A stretch of 14,285 nt of DNA from JADJNW01 sp046314415. GTDB lineage: Bacteria > Bacteroidota > Bacteroidia > Chitinophagales > Saprospiraceae. Made by a program: the position numbers and the translations under genes. Where the stretch lies: contig JBKBWT010000154.1 of assembly GCA_046314415.1 (NCBI GenBank), positions 1-14,285 of the forward strand. Direction: 5' to 3'. The notes beneath the pieces are model-generated. The model worked only from the letters and a program-made list of their open reading frames with translations. It was not told the origin of the DNA and searched no databases. Each line of letters opens with the position of its first letter. Position 1 is the first letter of the stretch. Positions 6,691 through 14,285 of this stretch are shown here, piece after piece.

Positions 6691-8626
6691 ATGAAAAATA
6701 AAATTCCAATGATTCTCACGAAAAACATTAGACCCAAATTAAATGTCCATCACAACGCAAAAGGCATACTCTTGCTGGTCAGCTTATTATGCAGTGCGCA
6801 ATTCCATTTGTGGGCAGCAAATTTTCAAAAATATAATAACGCCCGTGCAACACTTATTCATCAAGTGAATAATCGAGCCGAGCAACCGATTACACTGGCA
6901 CAGGCATTAGATTTATTAGGTAAAAAACATAATATCAACTTTACATATCGAATAGATTTACTAAATGATATAACAGTTAATTATCAGCCGGATGCCTCTG
7001 CGGATCCATTGAAAATATTAGAAGATTTACTACAGGGAACGGGCTTAAAATATAAGCAATTTGGAAAACGACGCATTGTTATTTATGAAAATAAAAACGA
7101 TACTATCCAAAAGGAAAATACTCAACAAGAACCCAATAAACAAGAGCCCTCTCGTCAAATCATTCGTGAAGAAAATGCTCAAAATCAGGAAATAACACTT
7201 AAAAAAAATACGGTATCCATCAATGGTACTGTAAAGGACAGCGAAGGAAATCCGTTGATTGGTGCAAGTGTTATTTTAAAATCAAATATAACTTTAGGCA
7301 CAACTACAGATGTGGACGGAGCTTTCACTTTAGAATTGCCAGATGCCAACGGAACCTTGGTTGTATCTTACATTGGCTATTTGAGTCAGGAATTACCTTT
7401 GGAAGGAAGGACGGAAGTCACAGTCGTTTTGCAGCCTAGTTCAATGGCGCTGGATGAAGTTATTGTGGTTGGTTATGGCACGCAACGTCGGGCAGATGTA
7501 ATCGGTGCCGTCAGTTCATTGAAAGGCGAAAGCCTGAACACCAAGAACGTCTCTACCTTTGATGCGGCCTTGCAAGGGATGGCAGCCGGTGTGTCGGTTT
7601 TGTCGCAGAGCGGAAAGCCTGGTGCCCCTAGTTCTATTAAAATCAGAGGGGCTAATTCTATCCAATCCAGTACAGAGCCACTTTGGGTAATTGACGGAAT
7701 GCCGGTGTTTAGTAGCCCTACCGGCTTAGGCTCCTCCAATCAAAACCCTATGTCACTTATCAACCCGAACGATATTGAAAGTATCCAAGTCTTAAAAGAT
7801 GCAGCCGCAACTTCTATTTATGGCTCCAGAGGTTCAAACGGGGTAATCATCGTAACCACCAAAAGTGGTAAAAATGGCAAAGGCACCTTGAATGTGAATG
7901 TTTCCTCCGGCATTTCCGATTTGACGCGCACTCCTTATGATATGGGGTATGTCAATACGCAGGAGTGGTTTCAGGTAATGGATCAGGCTTATCAAAATAC
8001 GTTTGGTCGAAATTTTAAAATGCAAGATTACTATCAACTTGCGCCTTTGGCTTTTGATGAAATCACCAGAGCACAGATTGAAGCAGGAAATATCAATACA
8101 GATTGGTATGATGAAATATTTAGAATGGGTTCATTTACGGATATTAATTTATCCAGTTCAAAAGGAGCAGAAAAAAGCGCTTATTATTTATCTGCCAATT
8201 ACCGATCTGATAAAGGCGTATTAGATCATAATCAATTAGACAGACTTTCAGTTCGGTCAAATTTAAATTTTGAACCATTCGACAATTTACTATTTGAAAC
8301 AAGGTTAAGTTTTTCCTACACGAATAACGAGCGCCGGGATGAAGATATGACCACCCTCATCAAGTTTTCGTTGCCCTGGATGCCTGTTTACAATCCTGAA
8401 AATCCCGGTGTTTATTTCAATCCTTATGCTACCGGCAATATTCGCGCCAGAAATGACCCCAATAATACGCTGAATAACGTCAAACAATATCGTGCCCTTG
8501 GCAATTTTGCGCTGCAATATAATTTACCCTATGTAAAGGGACTTTCTTTGCGCACAGAATTTTCTGCGGATATTATTCAAAGCAACTTGGTGGACTGGCG
8601 TAGCCGCAACATTCGCTTAGACGGTG
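6691..8626 (+). CDS. SusC/RagA-type TonB-dependent transducer, N-terminal part (up to the N gap)
   Basis: This is the start of the outer-membrane glycan importer of the locus. The ATG at 6691 (MKNKIPMILT) is preferred over the TTG at 6685. Residues from this ATG: signal peptide to about 44 (KGILLLVSLLCSAQFHLWAA); STN domain about 64-133 (ITLAQALDLLGKKHNINFTY), which in such proteins signals to a FecR-type anti-sigma factor; a Q/N/E-rich linker; carboxypeptidase-regulatory-like domain 174-250 (VSINGTVKDSEGNPLIGASV); TonB box region DEVIVVGYGTQ (255-265); plug domain about 265-391 (IRGANSIQSSTEPLWVIDGM, GSRGSNGVIIVTTKSG); then the first barrel strands. Reading beyond the Ns in this frame gives false sequence. 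The domain order is complete and typical. The gene continues at 8637 and 8993. Confidence 0.93.
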
Positions 8627-8636
8627 NNNNNNNNNN
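8627..8636. other. Assembly gap (10 Ns) inside the SusC-like gene
   Basis: Ten Ns lie in the barrel-coding region. The coding frame before the gap (ending RSRNIRLDG) and the SusC-like frame that resumes directly after it (EAVTYQSINYNAYS) are out of register if exactly ten bases are missing. The number of Ns is therefore probably a placeholder. I read it as a scaffolding gap and not as damage to the gene. Confidence 0.95.
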
Positions 8637-9029
8637 GAGGCGGTTACTTATCAGAGTATTAATTATAATGCGTATTCAAATTACAATCATGCATTTGGGA
8701 AACATTCTATCAACGCTGTGCTGGGCGTGGAAGCACAACGCATCAGTCAGTACGAACGCATCTTGGCAGGAGAAGGGCTGATTGGAAATTATCAAGAACT
8801 AGGCAATCCTAAAGTTCCACTGAATGTGGATGCCCGCAAAAATAATGAACGTTACCTATTGGGCTATTTTGGTAGAATTAATTATCGACTCGGCGATACT
8901 TACTTACTGGGTGTGAGCGCCCGCAGAGACGGGAGTTCTGCCTTTTCTGCTGCCAATCGCTGGGGAACCTTCGTAGCAGTTTCGGGGGGGGGTGGATATT
9001 ATCGGAAGAGCCATTTATGGATTTTCTGA
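8637..9029 (+). CDS. SusC/RagA-type TonB-dependent transducer, middle barrel part
   Basis: This frame opens directly after the Ns and continues the SusC-like barrel with EAVTYQSINYNAYSNYNHAF, then SINAVLGVEAQRIS, then YLLGYFGRINYRLGDTYLLG and VSARRDGSSAFSAANRWGTF, a hallmark stretch of SusC/RagA proteins. The true coding frame holds only to the G-run at 8984-8992; the residues from there to the stop at 9029 are out of frame. There is no start codon of its own: the ATG at 8718 is internal. It should be joined to 6691-8626 upstream and to 8993-10348 downstream. Confidence 0.88.
   Translation, partial: EAVTYQSINYNAYSNYNHAFGKHSINAVLGVEAQRISQYERILAGEGLIGNYQELGNPKVPLNVDARKNNERYLLGYFGRINYRLGDTYLLGVSARRDGSSAFSAANRWGTFVAVSGGGGYYRKSHLWIF
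8984..8992 (+). other. Frame break at a 9-G homopolymer in the SusC-like gene
   Basis: Nine consecutive Gs follow GTTTC. As given, the frame reads VSGGGGYYRKSHLWIF and stops at 9029. With seven Gs it reads VSGGWILSEEPFMDFLNQG, which matches the usual SusC/RagA pattern of SxGWxxSEEPF right after RWGTF and joins the downstream ORF. Ten Gs would also restore the frame, with one more glycine. A homopolymer length error is the simplest explanation. Confidence 0.88.
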
Positions 9030-10348
9030 ATCAAGGCGTTTACCTGAAATTACGCGGTAGCTATGGCGAAACGGGTAATCAGAGCATTCCAAATAATTTA
9101 CAAACCATCAATTACTTTGATCGCGTGGTGTACGGTAATAGACAGGACGGCGGTAATGGCACTATCCCGTCTAACCTGCCCGTCAGTGATTTGACCTGGG
9201 AAACGACTCGCAGCACCGACTTTGGTTTAGACTTCGGCTTTTTAGATAATCGCATCAGCGGTACCTTGGCATACTATCACCGATTTGTAGATGGTATGTT
9301 GCTCAAAGCGCAGTTGCCCACATCTGCGGGGGTTTCTCCAAGTCGGGAAGATGCAGATTTTGGATTTTTGAATAATGTAGAAGGTGAAGCGACTAACAAA
9401 ATCTGGAGCAATATTGGCAACATGGTAAATGCAGGGGTAGAATTGGAATTGTACACCGTAAACTTGGATCGAAATGGATTCAAATGGACCACTTCTTTCA
9501 ATGTAGCGCTCAATCACAACACCATCAAAGGTTTGACCCCTGATTTGGATCAGAAAGGCAGTGGCATTATTTCCAGCTACGCCATTTCGCGCACGGGCAA
9601 CCGGCGCAATGTATGGCTGGTAGCGGATTATGCCGGTGTAAATCCCAGCAATGGCGTGCCTTACATCTATGCCCTGGACAAGGAATGGTTTAATCAGACC
9701 GGACATACTCGACGCCTGCAAACAAGCGGCGGTCAGGACAGTTTGATGCTGGCAACACGCGCCAACATGCGTGAAAACCGCTTTATTCAAGGGAATAAAT
9801 CTTCTGATCCGGTTTACTTTGGTGGTTTAACCAATCGGCTGGAGTACAAAGGCTTTGATTTGAGTGTGTTTTTAGCTTTTTCCGGTGGAAATTATCTATT
9901 AGATTATGATCGCCAAGTAGCCGTCTATCCCAATGAAACAAGGCTGGTGCTAAAAGAAGCGCTGACAGATTCGTGGCGTCAACCCGGAGATGAAGCAAAA
10001 TATCCCAGGCTGGTAGCTCGCCAAACTCATGAGATAAGAGACGGTCAGTTTGCGTCTGATTTTGGGGATGAAAATGTATTTCACAATCGTGAATTGTACA
10101 AAGCAGATTTTATTCGCTTACGCAATATAACGCTGGGATATAATTTATCTGCCAATTTATTAAGCAAATTACATTTACAAGCCGCTCGTTTTTACATTTC
10201 TGGCAATAATCTCTGGACACTGACCAGTTACCCTGGATTTGATCCGGAAGGTATTCCCAGTCAGGTAGGTGGAGTGCATATTTTATATAATAACACCCCG
10301 ATTCCGCAGCTTAGATCCGTTATCGTTGGCTTAGATATTAAAATTTAA
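9017..10348 (+). CDS. SusC/RagA-type TonB-dependent transducer, C-terminal barrel part
   Basis: This is the rest of the SusC-like beta-barrel. The true frame is entered from the G-run, with a tryptophan codon at 8993 (WILSEEPF), so the ATG at 9017 is internal. Family landmarks are LKLRGSYGETGNQSIP, LTWETTRSTDFGLDFGFLDN, ISGTLAYYHR, GNMVNAGVELELY, DFIRLRNITLGYNL and ARFYISGNNLWTLTSYPGFD. It ends IVGLDIKI at a TAA, an aromatic-poor but otherwise typical last strand. Joined with the upstream pieces, the protein would be about 1,215 residues, the expected size for a SusC with an added STN domain. The SusD-like gene starts 23 bases later, so the two are almost certainly co-transcribed and form one import complex. 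Confidence 0.92.
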   Translation: MDFLNQGVYLKLRGSYGETGNQSIPNNLQTINYFDRVVYGNRQDGGNGTIPSNLPVSDLTWETTRSTDFGLDFGFLDNRISGTLAYYHRFVDGMLLKAQLPTSAGVSPSREDADFGFLNNVEGEATNKIWSNIGNMVNAGVELELYTVNLDRNGFKWTTSFNVALNHNTIKGLTPDLDQKGSGIISSYAISRTGNRRNVWLVADYAGVNPSNGVPYIYALDKEWFNQTGHTRRLQTSGGQDSLMLATRANMRENRFIQGNKSSDPVYFGGLTNRLEYKGFDLSVFLAFSGGNYLLDYDRQVAVYPNETRLVLKEALTDSWRQPGDEAKYPRLVARQTHEIRDGQFASDFGDENVFHNRELYKADFIRLRNITLGYNLSANLLSKLHLQAARFYISGNNLWTLTSYPGFDPEGIPSQVGGVHILYNNTPIPQLRSVIVGLDIKI

Positions 10349-10371
10349 ATAAACGAATTAATAAATAAAGT

Positions 10372-11919
10372 ATGAAACAATTAATTATTATACTTTTATT
10401 TAGTTTGATTTTTACAAGTTGTAATGAAGACTTTTTTGAATTAGATCGTCCTCCACAAGAACCCTGGACAACTTTGGAAGATTTTGAGCGTGCTCCTATT
10501 GGCGCTTATGGTATCTTGTTTTCTGATCGCGAGTGGGTGCAAGCGTGGCCTAATTACGCCGTAATTATTACCAGCCTGGGCGATGATGTAACGTATGTAA
10601 ATGATAATCAATGGGGTTATCAGCGCAGAACTAAGGAAGGCACCGATCTTTCCAACCGCAATTGGTGGTTGCTGTATCGGGGTATTGGTGCGGTAAATGC
10701 TGCCCTGGATTTTGTAGCGGAAAATAACGGCGACCCCTACCCGGAAGCTACTGAAGCGGACAAACAAAATACCCTGAATCGTATTGTAGGGGAATTACAT
10801 TTCATCCGGGGCTTTTGTTATTACATGTTAGAAACTACTTTTGGAAATGCTTACATTCCGGGCGGTGATAATTCAAAGAAAGATATTACGCTGCATACCA
10901 AATTCATTCGCGCTGCCATCGAAGCCACCAATCCCCAAATTGGTACCACGCAGGAGGTCTGGGATTTGATTTTAGAAGATTTTAAAAAGGCAAAAGAATT
11001 ATTACCCAATAGTTATAACCCGGCCCTGCACCACCCCTCTTTTCAGGTGAGAGCCAATAAATTTGCGGCAGCTGGCATGTTGATGCGCACGTATTTTCAG
11101 CGTGGTGAATATAATTTGGCAAAACAGGAATGCGATTTCATTATCGAACAAAATGGCGGAGCCTACGATTTGTCGGAAGACCCTATCGCGGCTTTCAACA
11201 AAAGCGGCTACGCCGAGCGCGGCAGAGAAGTGATCTGGTATTTGCCTTACTCCGACCAAACGCTGTTTCCACCGAGCCATATGAGCGTCATGAATGCTAC
11301 CTGGAACGGCGAAAAATGCCGCTGGAATGAAACGCGCATGGCGACCAAAACCATCAAAAGATTGGGTTGGATGGATGACCCCATTAATAATTCTAAAATT
11401 AATCTGGCAGCGCTGCGAGACAAGCGTTTCCAACAATTGATGAAAGTTCGCTATCCGAAATCAAGCGCCACGCCCATTCAGGAGACCGACGACCGCCCGG
11501 AAATTGCGGAATCAACCACTATTTGGCCCTTCAAATATTATCGCGGACCTAACGCCGATTATACCAATCTCCCTTTATTACGCCTGGCAGAAGTATATCT
11601 GACCCGATCCATCTTGCGCTATTTAAGTGGCGATCAGGCTGGAGCAGCGGATGATTTAAATCAGGTGAGACGGAGAGCCTGGGATGCCAATGTGGGTGGA
11701 CCTTACGTGGAAGTTACTGCCGCTGATATTACTGCAGATATGATTCATGATGAAAGAGTGATTGAATTATTTAATGAAGCCGACCGAATCAATTACCTGC
11801 GCAGCCTGAAAGTGGAGATACCCGAAGGCGACCGGGGCGTGGGCAAAGACCCTTACACCAGCGATAAGTTTATCTGGGCAATTCCTGAAAGTGAAACCTT
11901 ATATAATGATGGTTTATAA
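10372..11919 (+). CDS. SusD/RagB-type outer-membrane glycan-binding lipoprotein
   Basis: This is the partner of the SusC-like channel. It is a helical lipoprotein expected to sit as a lid over the barrel and bind the glycan at the cell surface. Its 515 residues are normal for the family. The N-terminus MKQLIIILLFSLIFTSC is a signal peptide with a lipobox at Cys17, followed by NEDFFELD, which resembles a surface-export type of sequence. The SusD-type N-terminal region includes ERAPIGAYGIL, WWLLYRGIGAVNAALDFV and ELHFIRGFCYYMLETTFGNA. TPR-like helices follow (RANKFAAAGMLMRTYFQRGE), then the C-terminal region with YTNLPLLRLAEVYLTRSILR, DDLNQVRRRAWD, HDERVIELFNEADRINYLRS and WAIPESE near the end. 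Several surface aromatics (WGYQ, NWWLLY) could contribute to ligand binding. Its TAA shares one base with the ATG of the next gene. Confidence 0.95.
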   Translation: MKQLIIILLFSLIFTSCNEDFFELDRPPQEPWTTLEDFERAPIGAYGILFSDREWVQAWPNYAVIITSLGDDVTYVNDNQWGYQRRTKEGTDLSNRNWWLLYRGIGAVNAALDFVAENNGDPYPEATEADKQNTLNRIVGELHFIRGFCYYMLETTFGNAYIPGGDNSKKDITLHTKFIRAAIEATNPQIGTTQEVWDLILEDFKKAKELLPNSYNPALHHPSFQVRANKFAAAGMLMRTYFQRGEYNLAKQECDFIIEQNGGAYDLSEDPIAAFNKSGYAERGREVIWYLPYSDQTLFPPSHMSVMNATWNGEKCRWNETRMATKTIKRLGWMDDPINNSKINLAALRDKRFQQLMKVRYPKSSATPIQETDDRPEIAESTTIWPFKYYRGPNADYTNLPLLRLAEVYLTRSILRYLSGDQAGAADDLNQVRRRAWDANVGGPYVEVTAADITADMIHDERVIELFNEADRINYLRSLKVEIPEGDRGVGKDPYTSDKFIWAIPESETLYNDGL

Positions 11920-13898
11920 TGAAATTCATAAATAACCATATAATAAATAGCATTTTCTATCATTCTGCTCTTCGTACCGTCCAGGTAGTGGCGCTCCTGT
12001 TTCTCCTGGCGAGTGCTGCCTGCTCGCCAGAGGAGACGGAGGCTCCAAAACCCGACGAAACGCCGAAGGAGTTAACTTTATTAGAACCGATCAATGGCGC
12101 TAAACAAATTGCTACCCACGCAAAATTAATCTGGAAGGCGGTTCCTAATGCTATTCATTATACCCTTACCATTTCTTATTATGAAAATTTGGAGGAACCG
12201 GTTTTATTACAAAAAAACCTGACCGACACGACTTATATTTTGCAAGAAAATATTAATAAAAGCACCGTATATTATTGGTCAGTTACCGCCCATGTAAATA
12301 ATGGAGCTGAAGTAAAGGCTCCACAAGTGTATGCCTTTCGCACGGAATTAGCCGCCGCCACCGCTTCGCCGGGCATTTCCAAATATTACGTATCTCCCAA
12401 TGGCGTGGACAGATTGGGCGGTGGCACGCCGGACAAACCTTTTAAAACCTTGGGCTATGCGAGTCGTGTTGTTCCGCCGATGGAAAATGACACGATTTAC
12501 TTAATGCCCGGAGTTTATCAGGAAAACGAAGCGGCGCTGATTGGTTTGGGTGTGAATGTAATAGGAGCCGGAGCAGATCAAACAATCCTGATTTCCAACG
12601 GAGTAGAAATAGCTAAAAATATAGATACAACGAGTTTGAATTATCACCTTTGGTATGATGGTACACTGATTCAACTCGTTTCGCCACACACCAGCGACTT
12701 TCGCGACAAGTACAGCACGATTTTACCGCCGCAAAACGGCAACCAGGAAATTGCAGGTTTTACAATCGATGGACAAAATAAAAAATTGAAGGCGGGCATA
12801 TGGGTTGAAAATCGGCATCATGTAATCATGCATCATGTAATATTTAAAAATTTGAGTCAAAGAGGTGCTGTGTTTGCCGCAGGAGATAAACGCTGGTACG
12901 AAGAACCGGCATATTATTTAAAAGGCATTAAAATTCATGATTGCACTTTTATCAATTCCGGTAAAGATAATGTAAATGAAAGCCTTGGTAATCTGAATAT
13001 TGCGCAGTTGGACGGCGCGGAGATTTATAACATTAAAATAACTGATAATGAAGGCTACGGTATTAAATTTATATATGATGGTTATTTTAAGAACACATCA
13101 ATTCATGATTGCACAATCGAATTAAATGAAACAGACAAATTGTGGGGAGAAGACATCGCTATTGAGCTTTGGAATTTAGGTAAAGGGAATGAAGTATATA
13201 ATATTCGGGCAAATACCTGGCTTTCTTTTGTAAGCCATCCCGAAATTTTTGCAAAACCCACTCAATACGAACATTTAAAAGCACATCATATTCAAATTAT
13301 TGATAAAGATGGCAATAGCAGTAAAGAAGGCATTGAAATCGGCATGACCGGCATAGAAGTATCCGACTGTTATATTGAAAATAAAGGCTTCGCGGTTGCC
13401 ATCTGGAATATGGGCAGAGAAAACATATTAATCCGAAATAATGTGTTTTATAATACTGCTGTAAAAAATAACTGGGCAGGCGGCCCGGCTATTTACATTG
13501 ACAATAGTAAAAACTGGAATTTTAAAAATATTGCTATTTATAATAATATTTTTGACCGACATAATATCGGCATTCATATAAAAGGGAATAGGATTCTAAA
13601 TATTGACATCAAAAACAACGCCTTTATTAATATTAAAAATGCGGACGTACAAGCTGTCGGGAATATAATAACGGTGCAAAACAATATAAAATATTCACCA
13701 GAACGAGCAGATTGGACTTTAACTGGTGTAAGTACAAGCACAAATAATTACATTGGTGATCCTGGATACATTTACAAAGGCAACAGATGGGATACTTATT
13801 ATAAACCGCAAACGGGAAGTTTTGTCATTGATAAAGGAATAGACGTTGGCTTGCCTTACAAAGGAAACGCCCCGGATATTGGCTTCTCAGAATATTAA
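11919..13898 (+). CDS. Surface lipoprotein with FN3-like and right-handed beta-helix domains; putative polysaccharide-active protein
   Basis: I do not recognise a named family beyond right-handed parallel beta-helix. The 659 residues begin with a signal peptide and a probable lipobox (LLASAAC, Cys35). An FN3-like domain spans about 50-144 (LLEPINGAKQIATHAKLIW, VYYWSVTAHVNNG). The beta-helix runs from about 155 (KYYVSPNGVDRLGGG) to the end (IDKGIDVGLPYKGNAPDIGF), which resembles the closing strand of pectate-lyase-like secreted beta-helix proteins. Motifs shared with the secreted paralogue at 79-3549 include LWYxGxLIQL, GFTIDGxNKxLKAGxWVxNR, QRGAVF, ESLGNLxIAxLDGAxIYNI, WGExIxIELWNL and NTWxSxVxHP. 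These are candidates for the active or binding site. The start overlaps the SusD stop by one base, which suggests translational coupling. A polysaccharide lyase or glycan-binding role is likely from context, but the substrate is unknown. Confidence 0.85.
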   Translation: MKFINNHIINSIFYHSALRTVQVVALLFLLASAACSPEETEAPKPDETPKELTLLEPINGAKQIATHAKLIWKAVPNAIHYTLTISYYENLEEPVLLQKNLTDTTYILQENINKSTVYYWSVTAHVNNGAEVKAPQVYAFRTELAAATASPGISKYYVSPNGVDRLGGGTPDKPFKTLGYASRVVPPMENDTIYLMPGVYQENEAALIGLGVNVIGAGADQTILISNGVEIAKNIDTTSLNYHLWYDGTLIQLVSPHTSDFRDKYSTILPPQNGNQEIAGFTIDGQNKKLKAGIWVENRHHVIMHHVIFKNLSQRGAVFAAGDKRWYEEPAYYLKGIKIHDCTFINSGKDNVNESLGNLNIAQLDGAEIYNIKITDNEGYGIKFIYDGYFKNTSIHDCTIELNETDKLWGEDIAIELWNLGKGNEVYNIRANTWLSFVSHPEIFAKPTQYEHLKAHHIQIIDKDGNSSKEGIEIGMTGIEVSDCYIENKGFAVAIWNMGRENILIRNNVFYNTAVKNNWAGGPAIYIDNSKNWNFKNIAIYNNIFDRHNIGIHIKGNRILNIDIKNNAFINIKNADVQAVGNIITVQNNIKYSPERADWTLTGVSTSTNNYIGDPGYIYKGNRWDTYYKPQTGSFVIDKGIDVGLPYKGNAPDIGFSEY

Positions 13899-13954
13899 CT
13901 CAACCAAAGCACTTTCTATTCTTATGTAACAACAATAATTTAAAACTCAATTTT

Positions 13955-14285
13955 ATGGTAAATTTATTTAAAAATTTCCGAATCTTATTCGGACTGGCAC
14001 TGGTTTTGCTTTTTGCAGCAAGTTGCGATGATAGTTCAGATGTGGAGCAACCTGTTGCAAGCTTTACTTACACTGTGACTAACTTGACCGTGGCATTTAA
14101 AAACGCTTCTACGAATGCCCTTACTTACACCTGGGATTTTGGCGACGGTGAAACTTCTACGGATGCATCCCCCACCCACACGTACAAAGCAGCAGGTGAT
14201 TACACCGTAAAATTAACCGCAACTGGCGAATCGGGTTCTACTGCTTCGGTTAAAACGGAAAAAGTAACGGCTGTAGCGCCTCCGG
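13955..14285 (+). CDS. PKD-domain lipoprotein, partial at the window edge (possible surface glycan-binding protein)
   Basis: This frame is open from the ATG at 13955 to the end of the window (110 codons seen). The signal peptide is MVNLFKNFRILFGLALVLLF, followed by the lipobox AASC with Cys24 and the acidic CDDSSDVEQP. A PKD domain follows, with PVASFTYTVTNLTVAFKNAS, the classic TWDFGDGETSTDASPTHTY and then GDYTVKLTATG. Residues after about 100 (VTAVAPP) look like a linker, so further domains probably follow outside the window. The gene starts 56 bases after the beta-helix lipoprotein. In PULs this slot often carries a surface glycan-binding protein, though a PKD-fronted enzyme is equally possible from what is visible. 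Confidence 0.88.
   Translation, partial: MVNLFKNFRILFGLALVLLFAASCDDSSDVEQPVASFTYTVTNLTVAFKNASTNALTYTWDFGDGETSTDASPTHTYKAAGDYTVKLTATGESGSTASVKTEKVTAVAPP

Noticed and set aside
9242..9790. Minus-strand ORF of 182 codons opposite the SusC-like C-terminal part
   Set aside because: It is a shadow of a well-supported SusC frame and has no recognisable domain or start context. The same applies to the minus-strand ORF at 11002-11436.

Overview
The window reads as part of a polysaccharide utilisation locus (PUL) from a Bacteroidota bacterium. The evidence is a SusC/SusD pair, an ECF sigma/FecR pair of the Bacteroidetes type, lipoboxes on three proteins, A/T-rich start regions without clear Shine-Dalgarno sites, and one perfect match to the Bacteroidetes -7 promoter motif. 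I cannot name a genus. The secreted FN3-rich proteins suggest a free-living degrader of complex glycans, but that is inference.

Layout. On the minus strand, positions 79-4436 (ORF open to 4484) hold one very large secreted gene. It encodes a signal peptide, then three blocks that each consist of one binding module (CBM6/35-like, CBM6/35-like, PA14-like) followed by two FN3-like repeats, and then a right-handed beta-helix domain. The gene is split in two by an apparent lost G at 3530-3533. Also on the minus strand is an ECF sigma factor (4743-5342). Reading away from it on the plus strand are a FecR-type anti-sigma factor (5581-6612), a SusC-like TonB-dependent transducer with an N-terminal STN domain (6691-10348, interrupted by a 10-N gap and by a 9-G homopolymer), a SusD-like lipoprotein (10372-11919), a beta-helix lipoprotein (11919-13898) and the start of a PKD-domain lipoprotein (13955 to the window edge).

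How the genes probably work together. Glycan bound by the SusD-like protein and the downstream surface lipoproteins passes through the SusC-like channel. The STN domain of SusC can signal to FecR, which releases the ECF sigma factor to activate the locus. The two beta-helix proteins are clear paralogues (about half identical by eye over the shared core). One is predicted to be anchored on the cell surface and the other secreted with carbohydrate-binding modules, so the same activity is probably deployed in two places. Their family and substrate cannot be fixed from sequence alone; this pair is the best candidate here for something undescribed.

Data quality. Two of the frame breaks fall in G/C homopolymers and a third is a run of 10 Ns. 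I read these as draft-assembly errors in intact genes, not as pseudogenes. The secreted gene also stops about 150 codons before the end of its paralogue, which is less easily explained.
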